Assembly (NCBI RefSeq): GCF_050948215.1
Contig: NC_135149.1
Location: 3,108,501 to 3,172,500, forward strand
Direction of reading: 5' to 3'
Length of the DNA: 64,000 bases
From: Halictus rubicundus
Lineage: Eukaryota; Arthropoda; Insecta; Hymenoptera; Halictidae
Numbering within the stretch: the first letter of the stretch is position 1; the number at the start of each line of letters is the position of its first letter. Position numbers and translations under genes: made by a program. This document shows, in pieces, positions 43,601 through 53,976 of this stretch. The notes under the pieces are model-generated. The model was not told the origin of the DNA. It saw nothing but the letters and a program-made list of their open reading frames with translations, and did not search any database.

Positions 43601-45122
43601 TTGATAAGAAATCGTTTAAAGGGATATTTATAGGCTATGAGAAAAACGGGTATAAAATATTAAACGCGAATACAGGAAAATTCATGATAGCCCGTGATGT
43701 CATTTTTGATGAGATTAATTTTAAAAATTCAAGACCTTTTGTACACACAAATAACTTTGAAGAAGAAAGTATCGTAGCAATAAAATCACAAGAAGCTGAT
43801 GAAGAAAAAGAAATCAGCAAAAGTCAAAGGAGCGAAACAATAGTGTCTGATAAAAGGAATATCGAAAACACTAATGCTCAAATTGACTCTAATGAAAGTG
43901 GTTCGCGAAGAAGTGCAAGAATTAAAGTCAAACCTCATATAAATTATAATGAGGAGCATGATTATCATGCTTATGCACTCGCAACAAATTGTGAAGTTCC
44001 CAAAGCGTATAGTGAGATAAAAGACCGTGATGATAAGATTCAGTGGGAGAAAGCGATAAAAGATAAAATCGACTCCCTAATATATAACAATACGTGGAAC
44101 CTAGTTCCCCGTCCAAATAATAAAAATATAGTTGATTGCAAATGGGCTTTTAGCATTAAAATGGATGAAAACGGAAATCCATGCAAATTTAAAGCGAGAT
44201 TGGTTGCAAGAGGTTTTAGTCAACAATATTTATTAGACTATAATGAGACCTTTGCGCCTGTAGCTCGCATTGCAACTTTTCGAATGCTTTTGGCCTTTGC
44301 AAATCAGTATAATTTATTAATTCACCAAATGGACGTTAAGACAGCCTTTTTGAATGGTCTACTGAAAGAGGAGATTTATATGCGTGTACCAGAAGGTATT
44401 CAAGCGCAAGAAAATCAAGTATGCAGGTTGAATAAAGCATTATATGGCTTAAAACAATCGGCCAGATGCTGGTTTCAACTTTTTGAAGTCACTCTCAAAA
44501 ACCATGGCTTTCAAAACTCTTCTGTAGATCGCTGTTTATATTTCCTCGATAGGAATCATATTTGTAAAAATATATATGTCATTTTGTACGTTGACGATCT
44601 CTTAATAGTTACATACGATAGAAGCACATTAAAAAACTTTAAAGATTATTTAAAAAGAAAGTTTTCAATGACAGATATGAACGAAATGAGATTATTCCTA
44701 GGAATAAACGTTGAAAGAAAAGACGATATAATCACTCTAGATCAAAGCGTCTATTTACAGAATGTTTTGCAAAAGTACAAAATGAGTGAGTGTAATAGTG
44801 TAAGTACTCCATTGCCTGCAAAATTAGACTACACAGCCTTAGATTCGGATGAATATTTTGATGTACCATGTAGGAACCTTATTGGCTGCTTAATGTATGC
44901 TATGCTATGCACCCGACCTGATTTATGTTTCGCTGTGAACTTGCTCAGCAGATATCAAAATAAAAATAATAAGGAACTCTGGCAGAATCTAAAAAGGGTC
45001 TTAAGATATGTGAAAGGATCGTTAAGATACCGTTTAATTTGTAAAAGAAATGATTTCAAAACTATATTGACTGGTTATGTAGACTCTGATTGGGCAGGTA
45101 ATGAAATCGACAGGAAGAGTAC
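40678..45122 (+). pseudogene. Copia Gag-Pol, 5' part, broken by two insertions
   Basis: The likely start is ATG at 40678 (AAAATGAGTGC). Gag has FDGEKYSVWKHRI and the zinc knuckle CDYCGRRNHEKKDC, followed by the protease motif FILDSGATDHLV. At 41986 the foldback enters. After it the frame resumes with LWHERLGHIESSKF (GAG-pre-integrase) and the integrase D, D, E in VHSDVCGP, NCDNGTEY and PIAERMNRTL. Reverse transcriptase follows, with KARLVARGFSQ, QMDVKTAFLNG and the catalytic LYVDDLLIV. RNase H starts at YVDSDWAGNEI, and the errantivirus enters right after DRKST at 45122. Order integrase before RT is Ty1/copia. Both insertions fall in otherwise open frame, so the element was coding-competent when hit. 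Confidence 0.9.
41987..42821. mobile_element. TA-flanked foldback-type element, copy 2, inside copia
   Basis: Ends are CAGTGAAGATTCGAGTTTTG and, inverted, CAAAACTCGAATCTTTACTG. TA is present on both sides (41985-41986 and 42822-42823). Removing the element and one TA leaves the copia frame continuous. Inner inverted blocks with ATCCAATTACAAAAC and TTTATGAAACTTTTACC are shared with 35695-37023. 835 bp, non-coding. Confidence 0.85.
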
Positions 45123-45565
45123 TGTTATGCCGCAGGAAGGGGTAGATGAAGAGTATCCTCGAATAAACTCCAAACTCTTCCAGCACAACTTAGGTTTATT
45201 TGGGAATAGGTCGCCAAGCAAGAATACAAGCGATTTTGTACACGACGAATAACTTTGTAACAAACGAGTCGACTGACGGGCTACTTGTAGCTTCTTCTCT
45301 GTCAGTCTCTGTCCGCGCCCTTTCGCAGGGCCTTATATAAGAGTACAACTATGGAAGTTTGGTGGGGATGGATGACACTAGCCCTTAGAGATAGGGAATG
45401 ACGTGGAGGTCGGAGTTTTCGCAGGTTTGGACTTTAACATGAAATCTCTGTACCGGTGAGTAATTTTACCTTAGTCTAGTAGATGAGAAAGCCCGTGAGT
45501 TCTGACTCATCTATTTGTCTGACTTATCTATAGAGAATAGGTAAGTCCGGTAGTCTCGCATAACA
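45123..45565 (-). repeat. Errantivirus 3' LTR
   Basis: TGTTATGCCGCAGG to CTCGCATAACA in plus-strand reading. On the minus strand it has TATATAAGG and AATAAA (the inverse near 45191-45202). Compared with 49304-49746 it differs at GTCAGTCTC/GTCTGTCTC, AGGTTTGG/AGGGTTGG and TTTTACC/TTTTGCC. Confidence 0.9.
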
Positions 45566-45613
45566 TCCCCTTCCTTATTTTAAAAGAATATACCTTGGTA
45601 AGGTATGTTCTTT

Positions 45614-46832
45614 TTACAAGATTGGTTTGAGTACGGTTTTACGCTTTGACGGTTTTACATAAATTGGTACGGGTTCGTCGCTAAGTTCCTCGACAGTGAA
45701 TGCTTGGTCATTTTGAGGTTTTGATGTGAACCTGACAGAATACTGAGGTGACGGTGTCGTTACATTTTCGTTATAAACGTGGGTACCTCCTGTATTGAAA
45801 CAGTTTACATACTGATTGCAAGGTTTGAAGCATAAACTTATGAGTTTCCAGACTTTTAATTTGCATAATACATATAATAGAGCTAGTAGGATTAAACTAA
45901 CGGTGATAATTTTAAGTGTGGTCCAGATGGTTTCGGTTATACCTAAAGATATGTGATGAATTAAAATATCTTCTTCTTCTTTACACGTTTAGAGTAAAGT
46001 TGTATCCAGATGGGATTTAGAATTTTGATGATGGATATTTGACATTTCCTACTTTCTGGGAATATATGAATTGCTTGCGCTATACATTGGTCTTGAAATG
46101 ATGAAGTGAGAACTGGAGTCGTTCTTTCACAAATTCGGATTTTCTCGAAGATTTTACATTTGTGAATATCCATAGACTCGACAGGGCTGTAGTATTTAGT
46201 TGTGCTGTCTAGTAGTATATATCGAACAGTTATGCTAACTACATACATTAGTTTGTCCCGAATAAGGGGGACTGGTACTAGTTGATAAAGGTTATATTGT
46301 TCTGGTTTAAGAATTGGAATTTTCATTTCAAAGCAAAGTTGTGTATCATGTAAGACAAAAATATTAACTTCGATGACTCGTTGATATAGGAAGGCTGATT
46401 CTTTCGTGGCAGGAAATAGCATCCTTTCAGGTCCAAATTTGGATTCAATGCTTTTTAGAATTGTTACTAAGTCTACTGAATTTAGCAATGTGGGGTCCAA
46501 TTTTCCTTGGATTCCATTGTTGATTAAACTTCTGAGTTTGTGCGTTAATTCCCCGTATTCAGTTACAAGTTCAGATAATAAAGTTGCTGTACTGAGTTGA
46601 ATTTGTCGCTGTTCTATCTTATCTATAACCTGATAGATTGCTTCAGTGGTTACATTTATGAATGATTGAATTCTATCACGATAATTGGAAAAGTCTTTAA
46701 CAATGCCTTTTACAATGGTTGTTTCTTTATCTAGGTGTACGGCTAAACTTTTACTATCTGTATAAAGTTTATCAAGTTCCGAATCGTAATATTCGGCGTC
46801 CTTTTGACTAAGGGTTCCGAATAATACATTGG
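45614..46832 (-). pseudogene. Errantivirus envelope-like gene, disrupted
   Basis: The minus-strand frame 45961-46832 resembles the ectodomain of errantivirus Env and baculovirus F-type fusion proteins, with VLFGTLSQKDAEYY near its start, then ERTTPVLTS and ISIIKILNPIWIQLY. A one- or two-base shift at the AAGAAGAAGAAG run near 45980 moves the rest into another frame. There a hydrophobic transmembrane segment (IITVSLILLALLYVLCK) and a cytoplasmic tail run to a stop at 45614. A basic cleavage-type stretch (RSKHVKR) is fused to the end of the pol frame. The receptor-binding part and the start are deleted. Non-functional as it stands. Confidence 0.7.
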
Positions 46833-49175
46833 CTAAATCGTTTGGCTAAAACGTTTTACATGTTTACTTCTATTAGGTAAAGTTATGCCTATACTGTATA
46901 ACATACGCCATTTTTCATTAATATCGCGGTTAAAACGTTCGTGTAGGAGACGATAAGTTTGATTAATTACCGGATTTCTACTAAGTGCATCAGCGTTAGA
47001 ATTCAAACATCCCTTTTTGTATTGAATCTCGTAATCATACTCTTCTAAAATGATCCTCCATCGCGTCTGCATGGCAGTTGGGTCTTTCATGTTATTTAGC
47101 CATTTCAGTGGCTGATGATCAGTAATTATAACGAACTTTCGACCATATGAGTAGGGGCGGAAGTGCTTTACACTCCAAACCATGGCAAGCATTTCGCGAT
47201 CCGTGGTTGAATATTTTTGCTCAGCTTCGTTTAGGGTCCGACTTGCAAAGCTGATTGGTTTTTCTTTTCCGCTCTCATCTTTTTGTGCCAGTACCGCTCC
47301 TAAAGCTTCACCGGAGGCATCAGTAGACAAAATGAATTGTCTTTTAAAATCTGGGTACATGAGTACACGATCTCCGCAAAGTTCTGTCTTCAGATGTTGA
47401 AAAGATTCCTCTTGTTGTTGCTTCCACTCGAACTTCCTGTCCTTTCTCAGGAGCGTATTCATTGGTTTAGCTAACTGCGAGAAATTTGGGATAAATCTCC
47501 GGTAATATCCTGCCAGTCCTAGGAACTGCTTGATATTCTTTTTATCCTTAGGGGTTGGAAATTCGGCCACAGCTCGAATTTTTTCAGGGTTAGGCTTGAC
47601 ACCATCCTTTGTAATAAGATGTCCTAAATATTGGAGTTCTGGTTTCAGATACTCACACTTATCCGGTTGCAGTTTCAATTCGCTATCTCGAAAGCGTTGG
47701 AATAACGTCCTCAGGCGTTTCTCCAATTCTTCCAGATTCTCCGCAAAGACGATAACATCATCTAGGTAGACGAAACAGATGTTTCCGATCAGACCCCTCA
47801 GTGCCCGGTCCATCATTCTCTGGAACGTTGCTGGAGCATTTTTCAAACCAAACGGCATGCGATTGTACTCGAAATGTCCAGACGGTGTAGAGAACGCTGT
47901 TTTCGCCTTATCCTGTTCTTTCATTCCAATTTGATGAAAACCGCTCGCTAAGTCAAATGCACAGAACCAGCGGGCTCGCCCAAGCTGATCCAGGATCTCC
48001 TCTATATTGGGTAGAGGGTATGCATCATGCTTAGTTTTCTCGTTAAGCGCTCTGAAATCTACTACAACACGCCATTTCTTCTTTTCACTGGCGTCTTGTT
48101 TTTTTGGAACCACCCAAAGTGGCGAGTTGTAAGGAGAAGTTGAATTACGAATGATTCCTTTGTCTAACATGTCGGTAACTTGTTCATTTATTACATCGAG
48201 ATGCCCTGGGGGATAACGAAATTGTTTGGTATGCACTGGAAGCTCATCGGTAACAGGTATCGCATGTTCGGTTAAATTAGTCATGGGCAGCGCGTCGCCT
48301 GGGAGAAAAAATATATCTGCAAATTCTCTTGAGACTCGTCTCACTAAATCAATAGCCTTTGGATCGGTTAAATGCTCAACCCTTGTGTTGGAATCTAGCG
48401 CTTTGATTCTTTCCTCTGGTATTTGTAAATGTAAAACCCTGTGCATAGTACCCGTTAATTCTATTATCCTGTTTTTGGTATCAATTTTTGCTTCTTCCCG
48501 TTCTAAAAAGGGCATCCCTAGCAATCCATCTTCTTCTATCGGAAAGGAGTCAGGTACTATTGCTAAAATATGTTCACGATTTCCTACTGTAAGTTTAGCT
48601 TCTCTGGTTGAGACGACTTCTCTATCATCAATTCCATAAAAACGATTGATTCGCGCTCGTGTAGGTAAAACAACTGCTGCTGCTGCTTTTATTAAATTTA
48701 TTCTCGCTCCTGTGTCTAGGAGGAATACTCGACTTGACCTGCTTTGTCCCATTCGGAGAGCGATTGTAAGGTTTCCTCGATTTGTAATTCCTCGGTCAGA
48801 TCCCGTGGGTTTGTTGACTGTATAAACCTGTCTTGATTCTTTCGTTCTCCCGAGCAAAACGCGTTGTTCGTCCGTTGACCGAAAGGAGCTGTCACTTTCA
48901 TCATCTCTGATTCTAACGTTTACAGGTTCTAGTGGTACTGAAGTTTCCCCATGTCGTAGTTCGTCGATTTCTTTCCGTTGCTCTTCGCAGAGAGTCATTA
49001 ATTTAAGACATTTTCTCAGTAGTTCAGCCATTTGTTGTTCAAGGCTGCTTCTAACAGGGCTCGCGGGTCGACTCATTTTCTCGAGAGTTTTATGAATAAA
49101 ACTATGTAACGACTCGCTGCTATCACTTTCGGTGTGAATTTCTGATTTCGGGTTCCAATATGTGTGAAAAGGCAT
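46833..49175 (-). CDS. Errantivirus protease-RT-RNase H (integrase deleted)
   Basis: An open 780-codon frame. The N-terminal 130 residues are a Ser-, Glu- and Arg-rich Gag or Gag-Pro remnant. Protease has FLLDTGARINLI at about 151-162. Reverse transcriptase covers about 310-520, with MPFGLKNAPATFQRMM and the catalytic YLDD at 470-473. RNase H has STDASGEALG, RTLNEAEQKYSTTDREMLA and TDHQPLKW. The frame passes ALSRNPVI, the usual RNase H end, then runs straight into env-like sequence and stops at 46833. No HHCC zinc site or DDE integrase motif is present. Known errantiviruses carry integrase here, so an internal deletion removed it along with the env start. Confidence 0.85.
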   Translation of the reverse strand: MPFHTYWNPKSEIHTESDSSESLHSFIHKTLEKMSRPASPVRSSLEQQMAELLRKCLKLMTLCEEQRKEIDELRHGETSVPLEPVNVRIRDDESDSSFRSTDEQRVLLGRTKESRQVYTVNKPTGSDRGITNRGNLTIALRMGQSRSSRVFLLDTGARINLIKAAAAVVLPTRARINRFYGIDDREVVSTREAKLTVGNREHILAIVPDSFPIEEDGLLGMPFLEREEAKIDTKNRIIELTGTMHRVLHLQIPEERIKALDSNTRVEHLTDPKAIDLVRRVSREFADIFFLPGDALPMTNLTEHAIPVTDELPVHTKQFRYPPGHLDVINEQVTDMLDKGIIRNSTSPYNSPLWVVPKKQDASEKKKWRVVVDFRALNEKTKHDAYPLPNIEEILDQLGRARWFCAFDLASGFHQIGMKEQDKAKTAFSTPSGHFEYNRMPFGLKNAPATFQRMMDRALRGLIGNICFVYLDDVIVFAENLEELEKRLRTLFQRFRDSELKLQPDKCEYLKPELQYLGHLITKDGVKPNPEKIRAVAEFPTPKDKKNIKQFLGLAGYYRRFIPNFSQLAKPMNTLLRKDRKFEWKQQQEESFQHLKTELCGDRVLMYPDFKRQFILSTDASGEALGAVLAQKDESGKEKPISFASRTLNEAEQKYSTTDREMLAMVWSVKHFRPYSYGRKFVIITDHQPLKWLNNMKDPTAMQTRWRIILEEYDYEIQYKKGCLNSNADALSRNPVINQTYRLLHERFNRDINEKWRMLYSIGITLPNRSKHVKRFSQTI

Positions 49176-49303
49176 TCACTTACCCGAATAGAATTTTCAT
49201 AATCGTCTTATATCCTTCCAGATTTCGTCTTGTCGCCTTGTTGACCTCGGTCTTCTTGCTGAATTGCGGCCTATCCCACCGCTGCCACCAAAAATTAGTC
49301 CTC

Positions 49304-49746
49304 TGTTATGCCGCAGGAAGGGGTAGATGAAGAGTATCCTCGAATAAACTCCAAACTCTTCCAGCACAACTTAGGTTTATTTGGGAATAGGTCGCCAAGC
49401 AAGAATACAAGCGATTTTGTACACGACGAATAACTTTGTAACAAACGAGTCGACTGACGGGCTACTTGTAGCTTCTTCTCTGTCTGTCTCTGTCCGCGCC
49501 CTTTCGCAGGGCCTTATATAAGAGTACAACTATGGAAGTTTGGTGGGGATGGATGACACTAGCCCTTAGAGATAGGGAATGACGTGGAGGTCGGAGTTTT
49601 CGCAGGGTTGGACTTTAACATGAAATCTCTGTACCGGTGAGTAATTTTGCCTTAGTCTAGTAGATGAGAAAGCCCGTGAGTTCTGACTCATCTATTTGTC
49701 TGACTTATCTATAGAGAATAGGTAAGTCCGGTAGTCTCGCATAACA
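49304..49746 (-). repeat. Errantivirus 5' LTR
   Basis: 443 bp with TGTTATG...CATAACA ends. On the minus strand the next bases (GAGGACTAATTTTTGGTGGC) include the expected primer-site position (TGGTGGCAGCGGTGGGATAG). The tRNA was not assigned. Confidence 0.9.
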
Positions 49747-50168
49747 GTACGACTGGATATATTTTTAAAATGTTTGAAACGAATACGATCTGTTGGAATA
49801 CAAGGAAACAAAACTCAGTTGCAACTTCCTCAACTGAAGCTGAGTATATGGCGTTATATGAAGGGATTAAAGAAGCTAGTTGGATAAAATCTTTGTTGTC
49901 GAGTATAAAAATAGACATAAAGGAACCAATTACTATTTTCGAGGACAATAACGGTTGTATAGCAATAGGAAATAATCCAACAGATCATAAGCGATCGAAA
50001 CACATCGACGTTAAGTATCATTTTTCACGAGAAAAGATTGAACAAAAGGAAATAATACTAAAATATATACCTACAGGTGAACAACTAGGGGATATTTTCA
50101 CAAAACCAATACCAACAGTGAAGTTCAATTATATGCGCAAGCAGATCGGACTGGAGGAGCCCGACTGA
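49747..50168 (+). pseudogene. Copia Gag-Pol, 3' part (RNase H end)
   Basis: Continues the copia frame beyond the errantivirus with TSSTEAEYMAL, IFEDNNGCIAI, KHIDVKYHF and DIFTKPIPTVKF, and ends with TGA at 50166-50168. These are the standard copia RNase H motifs. With one copy of the GTAC duplication counted, codons on both sides are in the same frame. Confidence 0.88.
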
Positions 50169-50331
50169 TAAGAAATTGTTAAACGATAATAATGGTTTGA
50201 TTGAGTTTTTTTTTGGGTTTTCCTCAATCCATTGCAACGAATGTTGAACCATTTGTATATTGCCCAAGAATAATAATAATAAAAGGGAAATGAACGATGT
50301 TCTCTCTATAAGTATTTAAAGATTAATTTCT

Positions 50332-50340
50332 GAGTGGGAG
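50332..50340 (+). promoter_or_regulatory. Copia polypurine tract
   Basis: GAGTGGGAG lies directly before the 3' LTR, the normal position for plus-strand priming in copia elements. Confidence 0.6.
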
Positions 50341-50650
50341 TATAGATATTTGTACAGAAATTATATCTATAATACGGTTCCATTAACTGTTGTATATGTA
50401 TCTCGTTACATTGTATCTCGCGGTGTCTTTAGGTATCGAATCAAAGACAGAGCCGCGCTTCTTTTTGGTCCGCCGACGTGTCCCATTCAGATGTTTTATT
50501 TTTCTCCAACGTATCGACGAGCTGCCGAAGTCGTTCAGTAAAAGCCTAGCCTTAGTAGAGGAAACATCGATCAAATATCGTTCATGATCATATCTGTGTT
50601 TTTTTTTATTCTTTCTAAATAAGTAAATACCTTGCTTCCCAAAACCAACA
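50341..50650 (+). repeat. Copia 3' LTR
   Basis: Same 310 bp as 40247-40556 with no difference seen, followed by the TGTAA duplication. Confidence 0.9.
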
Positions 50651-51329
50651 TGTAAGGCCTCGACATTCATTTCGACGCGATTTTGCGTTTCGGACGCTGT
50701 TCGGCGCGATGTTCGGCGCAATGTTCGTCGAAATGTTCAGGTCTGTACGAGCTTTAAGAGTGCCACGCTGAGAATCGTAGCCAGAGTATCTTAGAATCAA
50801 TAATAAATACATATTATCATTAATCAAATGTACCACCAATAGTACTATCCCTACTTTATAATACCGTAATTTCATTTGTTTTTCAATATTTAACTATGTT
50901 CCACCAATCCGACGATCTTGAAACTTTTGTACGTATTAGATAGGTAACAGAACATTGTTCTTGAATTTTTTGGAAGTGGTCACTCGAAGGGTTGCTTGCT
51001 ACCCCCACGCCTAAAAAAAAATTAAAAATTAAATAATTTTTTTCTAGTCTTAATAATTTAATTACAATTATGAAAAAAATATATGATATGAAGGAAGTAA
51101 GTTCGAATATTTTCGATTTTATTTCATCTCAATATCTTAATTAACAACCGAGAAAAAAAATGTTAAAGTTGAGGGTGTTTACCCTCATATCACCCTTAAA
51201 TGAAGGGTTAGCGACTTAAAATTTTAGGGGATTGTTTTTCAACCTAAAATGATGGTTTTCCACACAATACCAATAAAATTCCCGCCGGGGGCGCTAGACC
51301 TGTCTTATCCCCCTAGACCCTTTTCGGGT

Positions 51330-51672
51330 CGGTTAAGTGCATTGCGCGATTAAAAACATCTAAGATTCTATTTTTTCGACTATTTTGTCGTGAGTGAAGT
51401 ATCACGTTTTTTCTGTACAGTTTATGCCACGATTCATTTGCATCTTCTGAATAATAAGCTATTGGCAATAGAAACTGTTTTGCTATTTCGCAACCATGCT
51501 TTAATAACTTATGCAAGGTAGGACTCATTCGAGCCCACGGAAATAATGTATAATGAAAACAATATGTCTCCCAACAGAATTCTTCGAGCTCTTTTATTTT
51601 TAAGGGTTGCTTGCATTTGAAGACTGATAATATTGTAGCAATATTTTTTATAAATTGCACGTCGATCTCCAA
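51330..51672 (-). pseudogene. Transib (RAG1-related) transposase remnant, copy 3
   Basis: The minus-strand frame carries PTLHKLLKHGCEI, LLPIAYYSEDANESWHKLYRKN, then HSRQNSRKNRILDVFNR and MHLTDP, where the Harbinger-like element cuts it. The pattern matches the C-terminal catalytic region of copies 1 and 2 (HKLLIHG.EI, LPIGQLSEEAQE), but the sequence is clearly a different family. The SED Glu is the likely third catalytic acid. The central DD region is missing. Confidence 0.72.
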
Positions 51673-52297
51673 AGCTTCTGCAAATATTGTCGGATTTTCG
51701 AAAATATAATTATGGACAATAGATATCTAATTTATACTACATTACAACCACAGACAGTTTGCAGAAAGTGCCAGTAGCAATAACAGCGATACGTCAAGTG
51801 GTGACGAGATGTGAAGCGCTTCATGTTCCGTAAGTAACTCAAAACGTTCAAATGCGTCATTATTATTACTTTTATTGAATTTTATATATGAAAATACAAT
51901 ATACCTTCAAAGTAGAGTGTTATAAAATCATTTTCACGAAAAAATGACTTCATTAGTTTTTCGTCACAAAAATCTATTTTTTGCAAAATCCTGAGGTCGT
52001 AGACAAATTTTGAGACCAGATTTGAAATCAGCGTGAAAAAATCTATGGGAAATGATGTATAGCATGTTAGAAAAAATTTTTTCCGGGCGTGGTATTGAAA
52101 AAACTAACATTTTCTTGAATTTGTGCGCGTTTAACGAATTTTCTCGAGGTTAAAAAACGTTCGGACCACAGTCTCTCTACTTTTCCCATATTCTACAAAG
52201 CTGCAGCTTTCATTTAAAAAAAATTTCATCGCTCTACCGCATTCCTATCGAAAGTTCCTTGATTTTGAATCCGATTTCGTCCAAATTGCCCACTGTG

Positions 52298-52383
52298 CGC
52301 CGTACCGGGTTCCGGCGGGCCGCAGTCAGTATGCTACTGGGCCAAATGCGGTTCGCGGACCGCATGTTGCTCATCATTGTTCT
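52298..52383 (-). mobile_element. hAT right end, orphan copy
   Basis: CGCCGTACCGGGTTCCGGCG through GGACCGCATGTTGCTCATCATTG matches 35175-35256 of the hAT element. Its left part is missing: the sequence on the other side of Transib copy 3 is unrelated. Confidence 0.7.
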
Positions 52384-53509
52384 AGTTGATATATGTCCTT
52401 GAATAGATCCGTGCTGTGAACAAATATCCAGTAAACACTCTCGAGTTGAGCGATATTGAATCGTGCAATATCTCGTTTTCGTTATTTACTTTCGCTTTAA
52501 TATTATATAATAAATTAAATGATTTTTCTTGTCGATGATTTCGGAGACACTGTGCACATTGACGGAGTGAACAGGAAAAGCGAAATTCTATCCCAGCTTG
52601 TTATATCGATCGACGAAGTTGGCTAATAAATTCCTCCGAAGTACGCTTCCATAAAAATCGATATCAAGGATAATTACGTGTCCCCTTTTCCCGGAGAAAA
52701 ATATTTGTTTCATATTTTGTTTTGGAGGAATTGTAAAACTCTCGTTGCCAGCTAAAAAACTTCTCAACAAGATACGATTCATGATCACGGTATCCAGTAG
52801 TTTTAGAAGTTTTAGTTCGACTTCGATCATACCGTTGTACTTTTTTTATATTCAAAGAAAATTTCGCGAACAACTTTTTGTACAATATGCAAATGATTGT
52901 TGTCTTAAATAAGCAATTCGCTTTTATGAAATTCAATTGAAAACCTTCACCGTGTGACTCGCTCGATGTTACAGAACACGGGGCGGCTGCGAAATAAGTT
53001 TTGATCTTTTTATCCGATGTAAATGCATGAAAAAAATGAACGGATTAAACGCGACAGCTTTTTCCTTTGTGTGATCGATCAATTTCCACGTGTTCCGGCC
53101 TTTTCCAGAACGAAAATTCCATTAGCCAAAGAAATTACTTTTAATACGTTCACGGACGGACAAAATTTCAGTGAGCTGCAAAACTAGACAGGCAATTTTG
53201 TTTGAAACTAGTTGTACTATCCGAAATCTGATTAGACATAAACAATAATAACAAGTTAACTGTCATTAGTAATTACAGTTGGTCATTACTTTGAAATGTA
53301 TATTAATTACAAAAACTTAAGGGGGCCGGCAGGCATTTGGCCTTGACTGTTACGCTATGTTACGCTGTGCCTTTTTCCTAGACATTTTACGTCTTAAATA
53401 AGTAAGTAATCAATTAAAAATGCATACCACCGTGTTCGTACATGTCTTTGCTACGTCTGTATAGAGCCTTTTTTCGATACGAACACTAAATCTCTCGAAA
53501 TTTAGAGAA
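52384..53509. other. MITE fragment and unassigned DNA
   Basis: A MITE right end (GATATATGTCCTTGAATAG to CAGTAAACACTC, to about 52442) is followed by about 1 kb with no recognised repeat or coding motif. Short open frames on the minus strand (52588-52936) have no supporting features. Confidence 0.4.
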
Positions 53510-53808
53510 TGCGAGCTGCTCGCAACGAAGCGAACGGCTCGAAATAAAATCAGGCGTAAAATGAAATGATGCGAGTTACAGCGGGAAGATCAGCACATCG
53601 ATATTATCAAGCATTTTAGTATATTGACAATGCTAAATGTTTGCGATGTTTTATTATATATTTTGATAGTGAAATGTTGATTCAGAATTTGTATAACCCT
53701 TATTGAAAATAATTATGCAATAACAACTATTTCCTAGATTTATGTAAATAACTAGATGTGATCTGTAAAGAACGGTATTTTATATATTCCTTTATATTAT
53801 ACTCCGGT
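53510..53808. repeat. Third copy of the 4351-6388 element arm
   Basis: From GCTCGCAACGAAGCGAACGG through CAGGCGTAAAATGAAATGAT to TATTATACTCCGGTT it follows 4480-4785 closely. The opposite arm is absent. Confidence 0.65.
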
Positions 53809-53976
53809 TCAGTGTACAGTCGTAAAAGTGTGTTGACGCAAAATTGTTTATAATGTTGAAAATTAATGTTAAACTTCGTTAAATAGTTTTTGAAAGGAAT
53901 GGATATATAAATATTGTACAATATTGATATGTATTTTATACCAACAGCCTGTCATTCGGTACTGTGCAAATATACA

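Larger units (their letters stand above)
45123..49746 (-). mobile_element. Errantivirus-type (gypsy) provirus, internally deleted
   Basis: 4624 bp, oriented on the minus strand. Two 443-bp LTRs differ at three positions by eye. A perfect 4-bp GTAC duplication flanks it (45119-45122 and 49747-49750). It contains protease-RT-RNase H and an env-like region but no integrase and little Gag, so it is defective. Full errantiviruses are usually over 7 kb. It sits in the copia RNase H region. The solo LTR at 23043 is another copy of the same family. Confidence 0.9.
40247..50650 (+). mobile_element. Ty1/copia retrotransposon with two later insertions
   Basis: Two 310-bp LTRs, identical by eye, are flanked by the 5-bp duplication TGTAA (40242-40246 and 50651-50655). 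Without the foldback and errantivirus insertions the element is about 4.9 kb with one gag-pol frame. The LTRs end in CCAACA but begin TATAGATATTTG, so the usual TG start is absent. Confidence 0.9.
38112..51323 (-). mobile_element. ISL2EU/Harbinger-like transposon with roughly 465-bp inverted repeats
   Basis: The left arm 38112-38583 and right arm 50862-51323 are inverted copies beginning AAAGGGTCTAGGGGGATAAG. The element interrupts the Transib copy 3 reading frame: to the right the frame ends at AMHLTDP, and a frame with LLKDRLKFYRRKK follows on the left side (minus strand, below 38111). A clean target duplication was not found. The centre carries transposase exons and the copia insertion. 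Confidence 0.78.
37385..52297 (-). mobile_element. Transib copy 3, with 590-bp inverted arms and nested insertions
   Basis: Ends are CACAGTGGGCAATTTGGACG and its inverse. The arms 37385-37985 and 51705-52297 are near-complete inverted copies, far longer than usual Transib termini. Subtracting the nested Harbinger-like element leaves about 1.7 kb. Flanking pentamers are CGGCG on the left and CGCCG on the right. Both fit the CGNCG-type Transib target but differ in the middle base, so they are not a perfect duplication. The right side abuts a hAT end, while the left abuts a foldback, so one flank was probably rearranged. Confidence 0.75.
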
